22,587 bases of DNA from Coptodactyla brooksi (Eukaryota; Arthropoda; Insecta; Coleoptera; Scarabaeidae). The notes under the pieces are model-generated. The model saw nothing but the letters and a program-made list of their open reading frames with translations, was not told where the DNA came from and ran no database searches. Positions 1 to 7,617 of this stretch are shown piece by piece. The stretch is from contig JAWQRM010000443.1 in NCBI GenBank assembly GCA_033557675.1, positions 1 to 22,587 of the forward strand, given 5' to 3'. The position numbers and the translations under genes are program-made. Numbering within the stretch: position 1 is the first letter of the stretch; the number at the start of each line of letters is the position of its first letter.

Positions 1-110
1 CTCCCTCCCAGTCCGCGGTCGCGGAAACCCCCCCTCTCCCTTCGCGGACTGATTCTGATTGGTCAGTGGGGGGAACTATACCGCACGTGCATGAAGTGCT
101 TAGTCATTCC
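1..110. promoter_or_regulatory. GC-rich, CpG-containing segment with nested inverted repeats
   Basis: This is the only strongly GC-rich stretch in an otherwise AT-rich flank. AGTCCGCG at 10-17 is the inverse of CGCGGACT at 43-50. TCCGCG and CGCGGA at 12-25 form a second, tighter inverted repeat with a 2-base spacer. An inverted CCAAT (ATTGG) follows near 58. It could be the edge of a promoter for a gene to the left of the window, or the terminus of a transposon. I see no ORF starting here. The function is not established by the sequence. Confidence 0.25.
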
Positions 111-847
111 ATTCTAGTTAGAACGAGTATTAAATTCAACAGTTAGAAGATGCTCTTTGTGCTTAGAACGTAATGGTCAATTATTTGAACAAAATTTATA
201 ATTATTTTGTTTTTGTTAGTAAAAGTTTCAGATTAATTGTAGAGTTAGTTACTAATGCATTGTAATTAAGTAAAATAAATTGTGTATTAATTTTCTTGCT
301 ATACTACATCAAAACTAAAACAGATCATTATGTGTGATACATGGTTGAGATAAGAGATACATAAGAAAACTAAGTACTTTAAACAGTAAAATAAACAGTG
401 TATTAAAATTTTTGCAAAATTCTCTCAAAACCAAAACAAATCATTATGTGCGATACATGGTTGAATTTGTATTGGAAAATGCTCCCAAAAACCTGCAAAA
501 AAGAATCCAGGGCCGTATTTAAAAAAGAAGTGGATGATGGTTGCTCGAAAACGAAACATCGCAGAACAAAATAAAAAATAGCACGTTAATGCTTGTAAAA
601 AGTTGCAATAGGAAAGTGCTTTTACTTTGTTTCTATGACCAATAATAAGGTCGTAAAAAAATAAAAACAAAAATCAAAAATTTTGGTTTTTTCAAAATAA
701 CTCAAAAACAAAAACTGACAGGATTTGTTAGTGTCATTTTTTAGCTCCCCAAATTCTCAAGTTTTTCTCCATTTAACCGTTGCTGTCTATCTATTACCGT
801 TTCCGAGATCCCCATGATAGACATTCATATCTTGGACACACTGTATA
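111..847. other. Transposon-like noncoding DNA, no intact gene
   Basis: No convincing coding region. The right-hand part (about 690-847) has runs such as CTCAAAAAC and a GTTTCCGAGAT motif, and ends in GGACACACTGTATATA. The last string resembles the GGGCACCCTGTATATATA end of the B2 element near 3310. I infer the tail of an old DNA transposon whose other end lies outside the window or has decayed. The open frame on the minus strand here has no recognisable motif. Confidence 0.3.
269..464 (+). repeat. Imperfect tandem duplication, period about 116 bp
   Basis: Unit 1 (269-348) and unit 2 (385-464) both begin AGTAAAATAAA. Both contain a CAAAAC..AAAACA..TCATTATGTG block and both end GATACATGGTTGA. 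The units differ by scattered substitutions and a few small gaps, so the duplication is not recent. It lies within the transposon-like left flank. Confidence 0.8.
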
Positions 848-1928
848 TACAATCTTGTATCTGCGTTAATATTCAAGACAGAGTTATATTATATTATATA
901 AAAATTTGAGGAGAATTGTTTCAACTTTGCGAATATGTAAAAATTTCATAGTATTGAATAGTATTGTTTGCGAGATAAATTGCTTCGAATATTATTTATT
1001 CAACGGAATTAATTAATACAACAAGTACTAAGTAGGCCTTGGTTATTTTACAGATAGTACTTTTTTGTTGGATAATTATATTGCAACGGCACTTCGCAAT
1101 ATCAGAATGGCGCAAAACAACAATAATTATTATACAAGCGAGGAGAAAATGGGTATGTTGAAGATCTTTATCAGATGCAATGATAAGAGTGCAGATACTA
1201 GTGAGATGTATCAAAACTTATATCCAGATAGGCTACAGCCACACCTGCGGACTTTTGCCAAACTGGATAATTAAATGGAAAGAAAATAAAGGTAGATGAA
1301 ATCCTAATTTTGGAATACTTAGAGCATATCCGCGTAATTCGATACGGGAAGTATCGAATAGAAATACCTTAATGCTGAGAAATACGAACATTTTCTTCAA
1401 AATGAATTTTATGACTATCAAGGGGATGTACCGTTAAATATTAGGCTTGGCCTATGGTTTCAACAAGATGGGGCAGCACTTCATAATGCAAGAAATGTTC
1501 GTAATATTTTAAATAGATAAATTAGTCGCCTGGCCAGCTAGATCCCCAGATTTATAAATTTTAGATTTTTTTTGTTTGGGGATACATTAAACAAAAAGTT
1601 TACATAACTTCGCCAGAAAACGTTCAAGAACTAAAAAATAGAATAAGGCCAGGCATGCCAATCAATAACTCCATGCATGTTACGAAAGGCGCAGAGGCAG
1701 GTACTGAGAAGAGCTGATCTATGCATCGCAAATAACGGAGCTCATTTTGAACAAAACCTTTAAATATTTTCATAGGAAACTTAGTATCTGTTCTATTAAT
1801 TAATTCCGTTGGAAATTGTAGTCAAATATTATCATGTCCTTCAACAAATTGCATTTTTAACATCATTAAATTTTTATATAAGACTTTTAACTCTATTTTG
1901 AATATTAACGGAGATACAAGGTGGCCCT
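848..1928 (+). mobile_element. DNA transposon A with long terminal inverted repeats, internally deleted
   Basis: The left arm (about 854-1020) starts CTTGTATCTGCGTTAATATT. It is matched in inverse orientation by the right arm (about 1795-1920), which ends AATATTAACGGAGATACAAG. The arms also share ATATAAAAATTT and, at their inner edges, CCGTT/AACGG next to AATTAATTAA. Between them is a broken transposase on the + strand. The outermost bases differ: the right side continues GTGGCCCTG while the left side is preceded by CTGTATATACAAT. The exact ends and target duplication are therefore unclear. At about 1.1 kb it is shorter than an intact coding element, consistent with the deletion seen inside the gene. 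Confidence 0.68.
1107..1763 (+). pseudogene. Broken HTH (DUF4817-like) + DDE transposase of element A
   Basis: The N-terminal piece starts at ATG 1107 (MAQNNNNYYTSEEKMGMLKI). It has the pattern of the DUF4817 helix-turn-helix of arthropod transposases, ending ..YPDRLQPHLRTFAKLDN at a stop at 1272. A shifted frame continues with VDEILILEYLEHIRVIRYGK. A DDE-type segment, WFQQDGAALHNARNVRNILN, begins at about 1455 and carries a candidate catalytic Asp in QQDG (codon 1467). After damaged RSPDL and FFLFG motifs come KQKVYITSPENVQELKNR and, in another frame, the tail ACQSITPCMLRKAQRQVLRR, ending at the stop at 1761-1763. The middle of the protein is missing and there are at least three frame breaks. 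In intact relatives this protein would bind and cut the element ends; here it cannot. I place it as IS630/Tc1-mariner-like by motif only. Confidence 0.72.
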
Positions 1929-1954
1929 GAAAAAACAAACCCTATCTATAATAT

Positions 1955-2695
1955 TAGCCCTATATAATATTGAAAAGCAATAGAAATTGAAGTGCGATAG
2001 TTTGTTACCTCAAGTGATTACCTTATTTTTTATAAATTTTAACGTGTTCAACACTTAAAAGGGACATAAAAGTATTGCCGGAAATGAGTGATGATCGTTC
2101 TGATGAATCAAAGTAACGCATTACTTTGAATCATCGTTTGTTGCACTATCTATTTGTTGTGTGGATTTAGCATTTTATTTTAAATAATATTATTAGAATT
2201 TAGTAAAAATTAATCAATTCGAGGTTGATTAATTTTTATTAATCATTACAACCTAATCATTATAACCTGAAATTAAAGTTCATACTTATCACAGTTTGAC
2301 TAACGTCATATCAATATATGTACATACATTATACAGGTGTATGACTGCTCGAATGAAGTATCAACAATAGCTGAATGTGTGGACTCGTATTCGTTTTAAA
2401 AAACGAAATCTAAATGCCTACAAATAACAAGGCCTTTGTATTCAACGAGGTTCGTTTTCAGCATAACGGTTGTCCTGCTTATGTCAAATCTAAGCACAAG
2501 ACTCCCTTTCCATGGTCATATTATTAGGAGAGATTGCAGAATTATGCGGCCCCTTAGATCGCCAGATTTATCGCCAAATGGTTTGTTTTTGTGGGGGTGC
2601 ATTAAAGAAATTATTTACCAACAATGTGAACCAGTCAATAGTTTCAATGAACTGAAATAAAAATTAGTCCAGAATTATGACCCGTTGAGATATTA
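1955..2695 (+). mobile_element. Transposon copy B1
   Basis: This shares a long, collinear stretch with B2 (3309-3985). Shared landmarks are ATTGAAAAGCAAT, GTTCAACACTTAAAAGGGACA, GAAATGAGTGATGATCGTTC, GTTGCACTATC, CAGTTTGACTAA and, at the 3' end, AATTAGTC.AGAATTA.GACCCG. An internal stem is conserved: AAAAATTAATCAA at 2205-2217 pairs with TTGATTAATTTTT at 2225-2237. The copy carries a decayed DDE transposase end. The left boundary is set where similarity to B2 starts and the right where it stops. B1 has about 150 bp (around 2303-2460) that B2 lacks. Confidence 0.65.
2442..2660 (+). pseudogene. DDE transposase C-terminal fragment of B1
   Basis: One frame reads NEVRFQHNGCPAY, like the QQDG.PAH catalytic block of the same family as element A. 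A shift then leads into RPLRSPDLSPNGLFLWGCIK, matching the RSPDL.P.DFFLWG block with DF changed to NG. The frame ends NSFNELK at a stop at 2658-2660. The catalytic block is QHNG here (Asp changed to Asn), so the product would be inactive even without the frameshift. The family assignment rests on motif recognition, not on an alignment. Confidence 0.6.
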
Positions 2696-2761
2696 ATTCG
2701 TCAATGGTTACTTTGAGACCAAAGACTCTGTCTCTGATCTCCCGAAGATCACTCAAATGGT

Positions 2762-3145
2762 AATGTACCCTTTTATTAGGCTCATTTGATAGAGATTTTT
2801 TTTTCTCTTTTCGATGATGTAACATGTTAGTACCCTTATACCAGAAAATTTTTGAAAAGAATGTAAAAACTGTTTATAAGTTAATTTCATCAATAACGTG
2901 AATCTAGATACCCGAGATCTCTTGAGATGTGCTAACAATTGAATGTAGGCTATCAACGTGACAGAATCTTGTTTATGTAAGTATCTTGATTTATTACTGT
3001 AAAAAACAGATTATGCATGTACATACAAAATAAAACGAACGCACAAAAAAAACAAAATAAAACAAATGAACGAAAAATAGTGTACGTCTCTTATAAAGCT
3101 TGAAGACAAAAAAATCTATCAAATAAGCCTAATGAAAGGGTACAT
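2762..3145. mobile_element. Short inverted-repeat element C (MITE-like, 384 bp)
   Basis: The left end AATGTACCCTTTTATTAGG (from 2762), continuing into CTCATTTGATAGA, is the inverse of the right end, which runs TCTATCAAATAAG and then CCTAATGAAAGGGTACATT (to 3145). The arms are about 38 bp with three or four differences. The interior is AT-rich and non-coding. It lies between B1 and B2. A clean target duplication is not visible: TA is present on the left only, and the right flank is GCTA. The superfamily is therefore open. Confidence 0.7.
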
Positions 3146-3308
3146 TGCTATTTAAAAAAATTAAAATGTTATTCGTTACTAACTTGTTTTATGAAATAAA
3201 AACAATTGAATTCTGTCACATTATGGAAAATAAAATGTTAAACAACTTTTATTTAATTTTTTTATAAAGTCGATATTTACTGAAATATATACTATATTCC
3301 ATACATAA

Positions 3309-3985
3309 TGGGCACCCTGTATATATAGCATTGAAAAGCAATCGAAAATGAAATGTGATACTTTGTGACTTCCAGCGGCTACCTCATTTTTTTACATATT
3401 TTAACATGTTCAACACTTAAAAGGGACATAAGAGTATTGCAGGAAATGAGTGATGATCGTTCTGATGAATTAAACAAACGCATTACTTTGAATTATCGCT
3501 TGTTGCACTATCAATTTGTTGTGTGGATTTAACATTTCACTTTAAATAATATTATTAGAATTTAATAAAAATTAATCAATTTGATGTTGATTAATTGTTA
3601 TTAATCATTATAACCAAAAAATTAAAGTTCATGTTTATCACAGTTTGACTAATGCCTAATAACGAGGTTTGTTTTCCAAGTACAAGACCTTTCCGTGGTC
3701 GTATTATTAGGAGAAGTGGCAGAATTATACGGCCCCCTAGATCGCCAGATTTATCGCCGAATGGTTTGTTTTTGTGGGGGAACGTTAAAGAAATTATTTA
3801 CTAAGAATGTGAACCAGTCAAGAATTTGAATGAACTCAAGTAAAAATTAGTCAAGAATTACGACCCGATGGGATATTGTTTGACGAATATGGGCCACATT
3901 TTTAAAAATATGTCTAATTTTGTATTATTTTGTAATTTTCTCCTCCATTTGCTGCGTTTGCTAGAGTTTGCTGAACATGTATAAC
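3309..3985 (+). mobile_element. Transposon copy B2
   Basis: This is a second copy of B1 in the same orientation, starting about 1.35 kb downstream. It starts GGGCACCCTGTATATATA, a better-preserved terminus than the TAGCCCTATATAA of B1. A short frame MSDDRSDELNKRITL begins at 3446; in B1 the equivalent frame stops after MSDDRSDESK. The region carrying the QHNG block in B1 is largely deleted here. The C-terminal transposase piece is longer than in B1. Confidence 0.65.
3694..3984 (+). pseudogene. DDE transposase C-terminal fragment of B2
   Basis: A single reading frame of 97 codons runs from RGRIIRRSGRIIRPPRSPDL through SPNGLFLWGNVKEIIY to a final stop at 3982-3984. It is interrupted by in-frame TAA at 3802 and 3841. 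RSPDLSPNGLFLWG is the family signature, again with NG where most members have DF, so the change was already in the ancestor of B1 and B2. The tail (NYDPMGYCLTNMGHIF and on) is lost in B1. This is a dead gene remnant. Confidence 0.62.
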
Positions 3986-4230
3986 GTAACTTCCAATCTT
4001 TGAAATAAAGTTTGACTTGAAAATGGAAGGACAATCATTTCATTTTGAATCTGTCTTTTATTTTCGTAAGAATGCAGTTTTGGTTCAAAAATGTAATGTA
4101 ATGTAAATGTTGCTTAATTATGATATTCCACATAGTTAGGGAGAACGTTATTCTATCATTCATTGCAAGAATGTTATGTTATTCAATGAAAGTCAAATAC
4201 GTGCCCGCGGTGTTAAATATTTCGGAATAC
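3986..4230. other. Intergenic DNA between transposon B2 and the kinase promoter
   Basis: AT-rich and non-coding. It contains an AATAAA after the B2 frame (near 4002-4010) and a short ATGTA x3 run near 4091-4106. No gene or RNA is recognised. Confidence 0.5.
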
Positions 4231-4407
4231 CACGTGACTACGGAAATCGATACTTTCGTTTAGCTGGTAAACACTGGGTTACTGGATCCGTAGAACGGTT
4301 CCCGCTGTCCCTGCGACAACAACAATATAAAACGTTTTAAATTACTGCCAATTATCTTTCAACTAAGTGCCTCCACTTATCGAGCGTTAGATAACTTGTC
4401 GATAAGT
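4231..4407 (+). promoter_or_regulatory. Candidate promoter of the sphingosine kinase gene
   Basis: The region upstream of exon 1 has a palindromic E-box CACGTG (4231-4236), ATCGATA (4246-4252; 7 of 8 bases of the DRE TATCGATA), and TATAAAA at 4326-4332. A weak initiator-like TTCAACT lies around 4358-4364, about 35 bases downstream of the TATA start. Downstream, ACTTATCGA (4375-4383) and TCGATAAGT (4399-4407) form a perfect 9-bp inverted repeat separated by 15 bases, each half containing a DRE-like or GATA core. The motifs are visible; their use, and the start site near 4361, are inferred. An unseen upstream exon is possible. Confidence 0.4.
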
Positions 4408-4417
4408 TAACGTACGC

Positions 4418-4570
4418 ATGATGTTTAAATAAGATTGCCAAGGCAGAACAAAACAGGCTATCGCCAGTCTCGTATCGACAGTGGCTATGCAAGTATCATC
4501 TTCTACCTGTAATACCTGTACCTGATGATGTTATTTGATGTTATGCATTGACGAAGATGGCTCAAGATAG
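4418..4570 (+). promoter_or_regulatory. Chain of short upstream ORFs in the kinase leader
   Basis: Four small frames precede or overlap the main ATG at 4557: 4418-4432 (MMFK), 4487-4525 (MQVSSSTCNTCT), 4525-4551 (MMLFDVMH) and 4538-4570 (MLCIDEDGSR). The stop of the second overlaps the start of the third (TGATG). The third ends five bases before the main ATG. The fourth runs across it in another frame. If this DNA is transcribed as a leader, these would lower or condition translation of the kinase. Expression is not shown by the sequence. Confidence 0.45.
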
Positions 4571-5246
4571 AATTTTACTAGAAGAAACGTTCTACGTCCT
4601 TACGAAAAAAAATTCGGTGTTCCGCGTGAGATTAACGTCAGCCGGCCTCAGTTTGATTAAAGAGAGTCAGAGCCACGTGAAAGAGCAGACGATTCCCACC
4701 AAAGATATAGTGGGATGCCGGTGCTTGAGAAGTAAGAAGTCTACCACTTCGTGCTCGTGTCAGTCTCTACCGCGCGGTGGGCTGAAGGTGGTCGATGAGA
4801 ATTCGCCGGAACAGGACGAAACTGACGTGAGCGCGTACCTGTACGTTTACGCTTACGTCCTTCAAAAAAAACAGAACGGCGCGTCGAAGAGGGAGAAAAC
4901 GATAATAACGCTACGGTTCCGAACGTTCGACAAATATCAGGAGAATCATAAGGAGGCTCAGAAGTGGAGGACCACCATCAAGCAATTGATAAAAGGTGAC
5001 AATCAGCAGGAGACGACCTCGGACGACATATCAATCATGAGCCGGATCAACGAGCAGAGGAAGCTTTTAGTGATATGCAATCCGAAGAGCGGACCCGGAA
5101 GAGGCAAGTCCATCTTTGAGGAAAAGGTGGCCCCCGTCTTGCAGGAGGCCGAAATACCGTTCGAATTTCACCTGACGACGCACGCAAATTACGCCAGAGA
5201 GTTCATCAGAACGTGCAACGTGTTTCAATGGAGCGGCGTTGTTTTG
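4557..5246 (+). CDS. Sphingosine kinase, exon 1 (residues 1-230)
   Basis: This encodes the N-terminal part of a lipid kinase that phosphorylates sphingosine with ATP to give sphingosine 1-phosphate, typically at cytosolic and membrane faces. The start is ATG 4557 (MAQDRILLEETFYVLTKKNS): it has A at -3 and G at +4, and an in-frame TGA sits seven codons upstream (4536-4538). Residues 1-145 match the PH-like N-terminal region of insect and SphK2-type enzymes, with a Ser/Cys-rich stretch at about 58-72. The diacylglycerol-kinase catalytic fold begins around 168 with LLVICNPKSGPGRG; NPKSGPGRG (175-183) is the nucleotide-binding C1 block. The exon ends in GVVL at a strong donor, TTG|GTATGT, at 5246/5247, phase 0. 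Reading on past it gives only seven more residues before a stop, so splicing is required. The codons are more GC-rich than those of exon 2. Whether it is Sk1- or Sk2-like cannot be decided here. Confidence 0.93.
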
Positions 5247-5884
5247 GTATGTCATAATAGTAACCGCAATTAATTTGTTTTTTTTTACTTATACTTTTTA
5301 TGCATATGCATTACGCTTGTTTTTATTTTTAGTCCGAATATTATTTTGATTATACGTCAACTCGAAATAACTGCACGTAAAATTTGAAGGTCGTTTTCGC
5401 AATTGCATGTTTATATTCTTGCTTGTTGTTTAACGATACTGAATTATTTTCAACTACTTAACATTATATATCATTGTACAGACAGTACATTCATTTGTTT
5501 CGATAAGCTAAATGGTTTGACACGTTTAACATCTAGTGACACACTTAGTTTACCTTGATCATTTTTCGTAAGAAACCTGTCTTGCAACTAATGAGTTTAT
5601 GGCGACATTGCAAGATACAAACATTTCAAAGGTCACATGCACCGCTCGAACATAAATCTAAGGTTAATTGACCAAGGACTTGCTGCTTCGTACGTTCAAA
5701 GACTTCCGTTGTAAACACTGTTGTATTATTATTAAACACAGTCTTACTACTATGTAAAGCAAAAGTTACGCTCATTAATTTAGAATTAGAAAGGCACTTA
5801 ATAAATTAAAATTCAAATATTAGAAAGGGATTAAGTAATGACTGGGAATTTTTAACATTTAAAATTGCTCATTACTTTTAACTA

Positions 5885-6675
5885 TTAGGTTGTTCGGAAA
5901 GTAATTTGGATTTTTTTTTGTGAAAATGAAAGGCACCCTTCTTAGAGAGTATAAATATTTTATGTTATTACATATTAACCATTTTGGTCCAACACCTTTT
6001 GCCATATTTCTGGCAGTAGCATGATTCCACGCTCATAAAACTTCTGATCCGTGCTGGCAACTGATCCAGGTCATCTTTGACGGCTCCATTTAAAGTAAAG
6101 GTTATGCCGTCTAAAAAAAAATGTAGAGACCGAAACAGACCGCATACCAGTGTGGTATGCGGTCTCGCATTATCTTGGCGGAACACTATACCTTTTCTAT
6201 TGATCATTTCTGGCCTTTTCTGTTGAGTGAATCAGGCAATTTGTCCAGTTTATGATAGTAAACTTTAGAAATGATCTTGGTATTCTCCTAAAAATTTTGA
6301 AGAGCTCCCAAAAATTTTGCAAACTTTTGCAAAAAAAATGTGCAAACTTTTGCAAAAAAATTTGCAAACCAGTTTCGACACCCAGTTTCCATACACATCG
6401 ACTAATTCTTTTCTCACTTGAAAGGCATTTTTACCTTTTTATAATGAAAAAGCAGAATGTGCCGAAAATGCGGTTTTTGATTATCCATGTTTCATAAGTC
6501 ACAAAAAGAAAACAATTGCATAGAACCGAACAAAATATGTTTACACACAAACTTCGCAATGTCAGTTGTTAGAATATATAATCCCTATACGGGTTAGAAT
6601 GAAGTTGGCTGGTTAAAATACAACTAACGCATCTGTTGCGAAAAAAAAAACGAAATTACTTTCCTATCAACCCAA
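5885..6675 (-). mobile_element. Mariner derivative, copy 1 (791 bp, both ends intact)
   Basis: The left end TTAGGTTGTTCGGAAAGTAA (from 5885) and the inverse of the right end, TTGGGTTGATAGGAAAGTAA (to 6675), form terminal inverted repeats. They are flanked by TA at 5883-5884 and 6676-6677, the mariner target duplication. The transposase lies on the minus strand and is internally deleted: intact mariners are about 1.3 kb. The 5' untranslated part and the N-terminal codons are retained next to the right end. A TTTGCAAA-type repeat array (6311-6370) sits at the deletion junction. This is the only copy of the three in the window with both termini. Confidence 0.9.
5968..6488 (-). pseudogene. Mariner transposase remnant, copy 1
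   Basis: On the minus strand the frame begins at ATG 6488-6486 as MDNQKPHFRHILLFHYK, the usual mariner N-terminus. It then decays to ..CRNWFANFFAKV, where the end of the helix-turn-helix region runs into the repeat array. Coding resumes with a damaged version of the ..SKVY.HQLDKL.. block, then NRKGIVFRQDNARPHT, which carries the second Asp of the D,D34D triad. The LGWEVL..SPDLAPSDY segment, which holds the third Asp, is deleted. FLDGITFTLNGAVKDDLDQL and a damaged C-terminus ending KMVNM follow, with the stop at 5968-5970. No segment with the first catalytic Asp is present, so it is non-functional. Confidence 0.85.
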
Positions 6676-6679
6676 TAAA

Positions 6680-6710
6680 TGCAAATATAATGGAAACCAT
6701 TATATTTGCA
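6680..6710. repeat. Perfect 14-bp inverted repeat beside mariner copy 1
   Basis: TGCAAATATAATGG (6680-6693) and CCATTATATTTGCA (6697-6710) are exact inverses around a 3-base AAA centre. The repeat begins two bases after the TA target duplication of mariner copy 1. It could be a preferred insertion neighbourhood, a repair product, or chance in AT-rich DNA. Confidence 0.85.
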
Positions 6711-6945
6711 ACTATCAACTTCAATAAGTCTGGGAAATACCTTACAGTTTTTTCAAGACTTCAAAAATCATTAAAGAAATGCAATGACTGCACATACTTA
6801 CTTATATAATTATCGAAAAGAATATTAACTTAAACGAAAGTAACAGAAATTTGGGAAATGTTAGGTTGTTCGGCAAGTAATTTCGATTTTGTTTTTGGTG
6901 AAAATGAGAGGCACTTTTCTTAGAGAGTATAAATATTTCATGTAA

Positions 6946-7500
6946 TTACACATTCACCATTTTGGTCCAACACCTTTTGCATTTTTCTGGTAGTAGTACG
7001 ATTCCACGCTCATAAAAATTCTGGTCCTTGCTGGCAAAAAACTTACCTAAGTCATTTTTGACGAAAGTAAAGGTTTTACCGTCCAAAGAAAATTGTAGAG
7101 ACCAAAAAAAAGGGAGCTCTTTCCAAACATTTTGGAAAGAGATCCCAAAAATGTTGCAAATTTGCAAAAAATTTTGCAAACTTGCAAAAAAATTGCAAAC
7201 TTTTGCAAAAAAATTTGTAAACCAGTTTGCAAAAAATCATGCAATTTGTCCAGTTGATGACGGTACACTTTAGAATTGATCATGGTATTCTCCCAAAAAA
7301 TTTGAAAAGAGCTCCCAGAAATTTTGCAAACCTGCAAAAAATTTTATAAGCCAGTTTTCAGGACACAGGCATTCTGTCAATGTATCTTCTCCATACAAAT
7401 CAACAAAATGTTTTCTCACTTTAACAGCATTTTTACGTTTTTTTGTAATAAGAAAGAAAAATGTACCGAAAATGCTGTTTTTAATTCATATATTCTCCAT
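6946..7500 (-). pseudogene. Mariner transposase remnant, copy 2
   Basis: The minus strand has an ATG at 7500-7498, followed in shifted frames by NAVKVRKHFVDLYGEDTLTE, the helix-turn-helix part of mariner transposase. It then enters a TTTGCAAA-type array (about 7316-7346) and the block ENTMINSKVYRHQLDKLHD. A second, longer array follows (about 7145-7234). Coding resumes at FWSLQFSLDGKTFTFVKNDL and then ASKDQNFYERGIVLLPEKC, to the stop at 6946-6948. DNARPHT and SPDLAPSDY are both missing, so no catalytic Asp block is preserved. Confidence 0.82.
7145..7346. repeat. TTTGCAAA/TTTTTTGCAAAC minisatellite inside mariner copy 2
   Basis: Repeats of roughly 12-18 bp built on TTTGCAAA with A-rich or T-rich spacers occur at about 7145-7234 and again at 7316-7346. 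They are separated by the unrelated block carrying GTTGATGACGGTACACTTTA. The same motif arrays occur in copy 1 (6311-6370) and copy 3 (20645-20712 and 20800-20860), so the array is part of the element family and not of the locus. Confidence 0.8.
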
Positions 7501-7617
7501 GTTTCATAGAACACAAAAAGAAAACAATTCAACAGAACCGAACAATAAACTTTGAAATGTCAGCTGTCAGAATATATAATGCATATACGATTTAGAGTAA
7601 AGTTGACTGGTTAAAAT

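Larger units (their letters stand above)
6861..7617 (-). mobile_element. Mariner derivative, copy 2 (right end missing)
   Basis: The left end TTAGGTTGTTCGGCAAGTAA (from 6861) matches copy 1. Similarity continues through GAGAGTATAAATATTT, the transposase remnant, repeat arrays and the 5' untranslated region, up to GACTGGTTAAAAT at about 7617. There it stops, and the terminal about 55 bp seen in copy 1 are absent. No TA is visible on the left (TG instead). The two mariners are in the same orientation, 185 bp apart. Copy 2 keeps the best C-terminal coding of the three. Confidence 0.87.

Noticed and set aside
425..670. 81-codon minus-strand frame rich in Phe
   Set aside because: Explained by A-rich sequence on the + strand read in reverse. 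No known domain.
4548..4556. TTG at 4548 as the kinase start
   Set aside because: TTG is not a usual start in animals. ATG 4557 has a good context and is the first in-frame ATG after the upstream stop at 4536.
5247..5273. Read-through of exon 1 into CHNSNRN and a stop
   Set aside because: The bases are a strong splice donor (GTATGT), and joining to 16213 restores the conserved GGDG block, so these residues are intronic.
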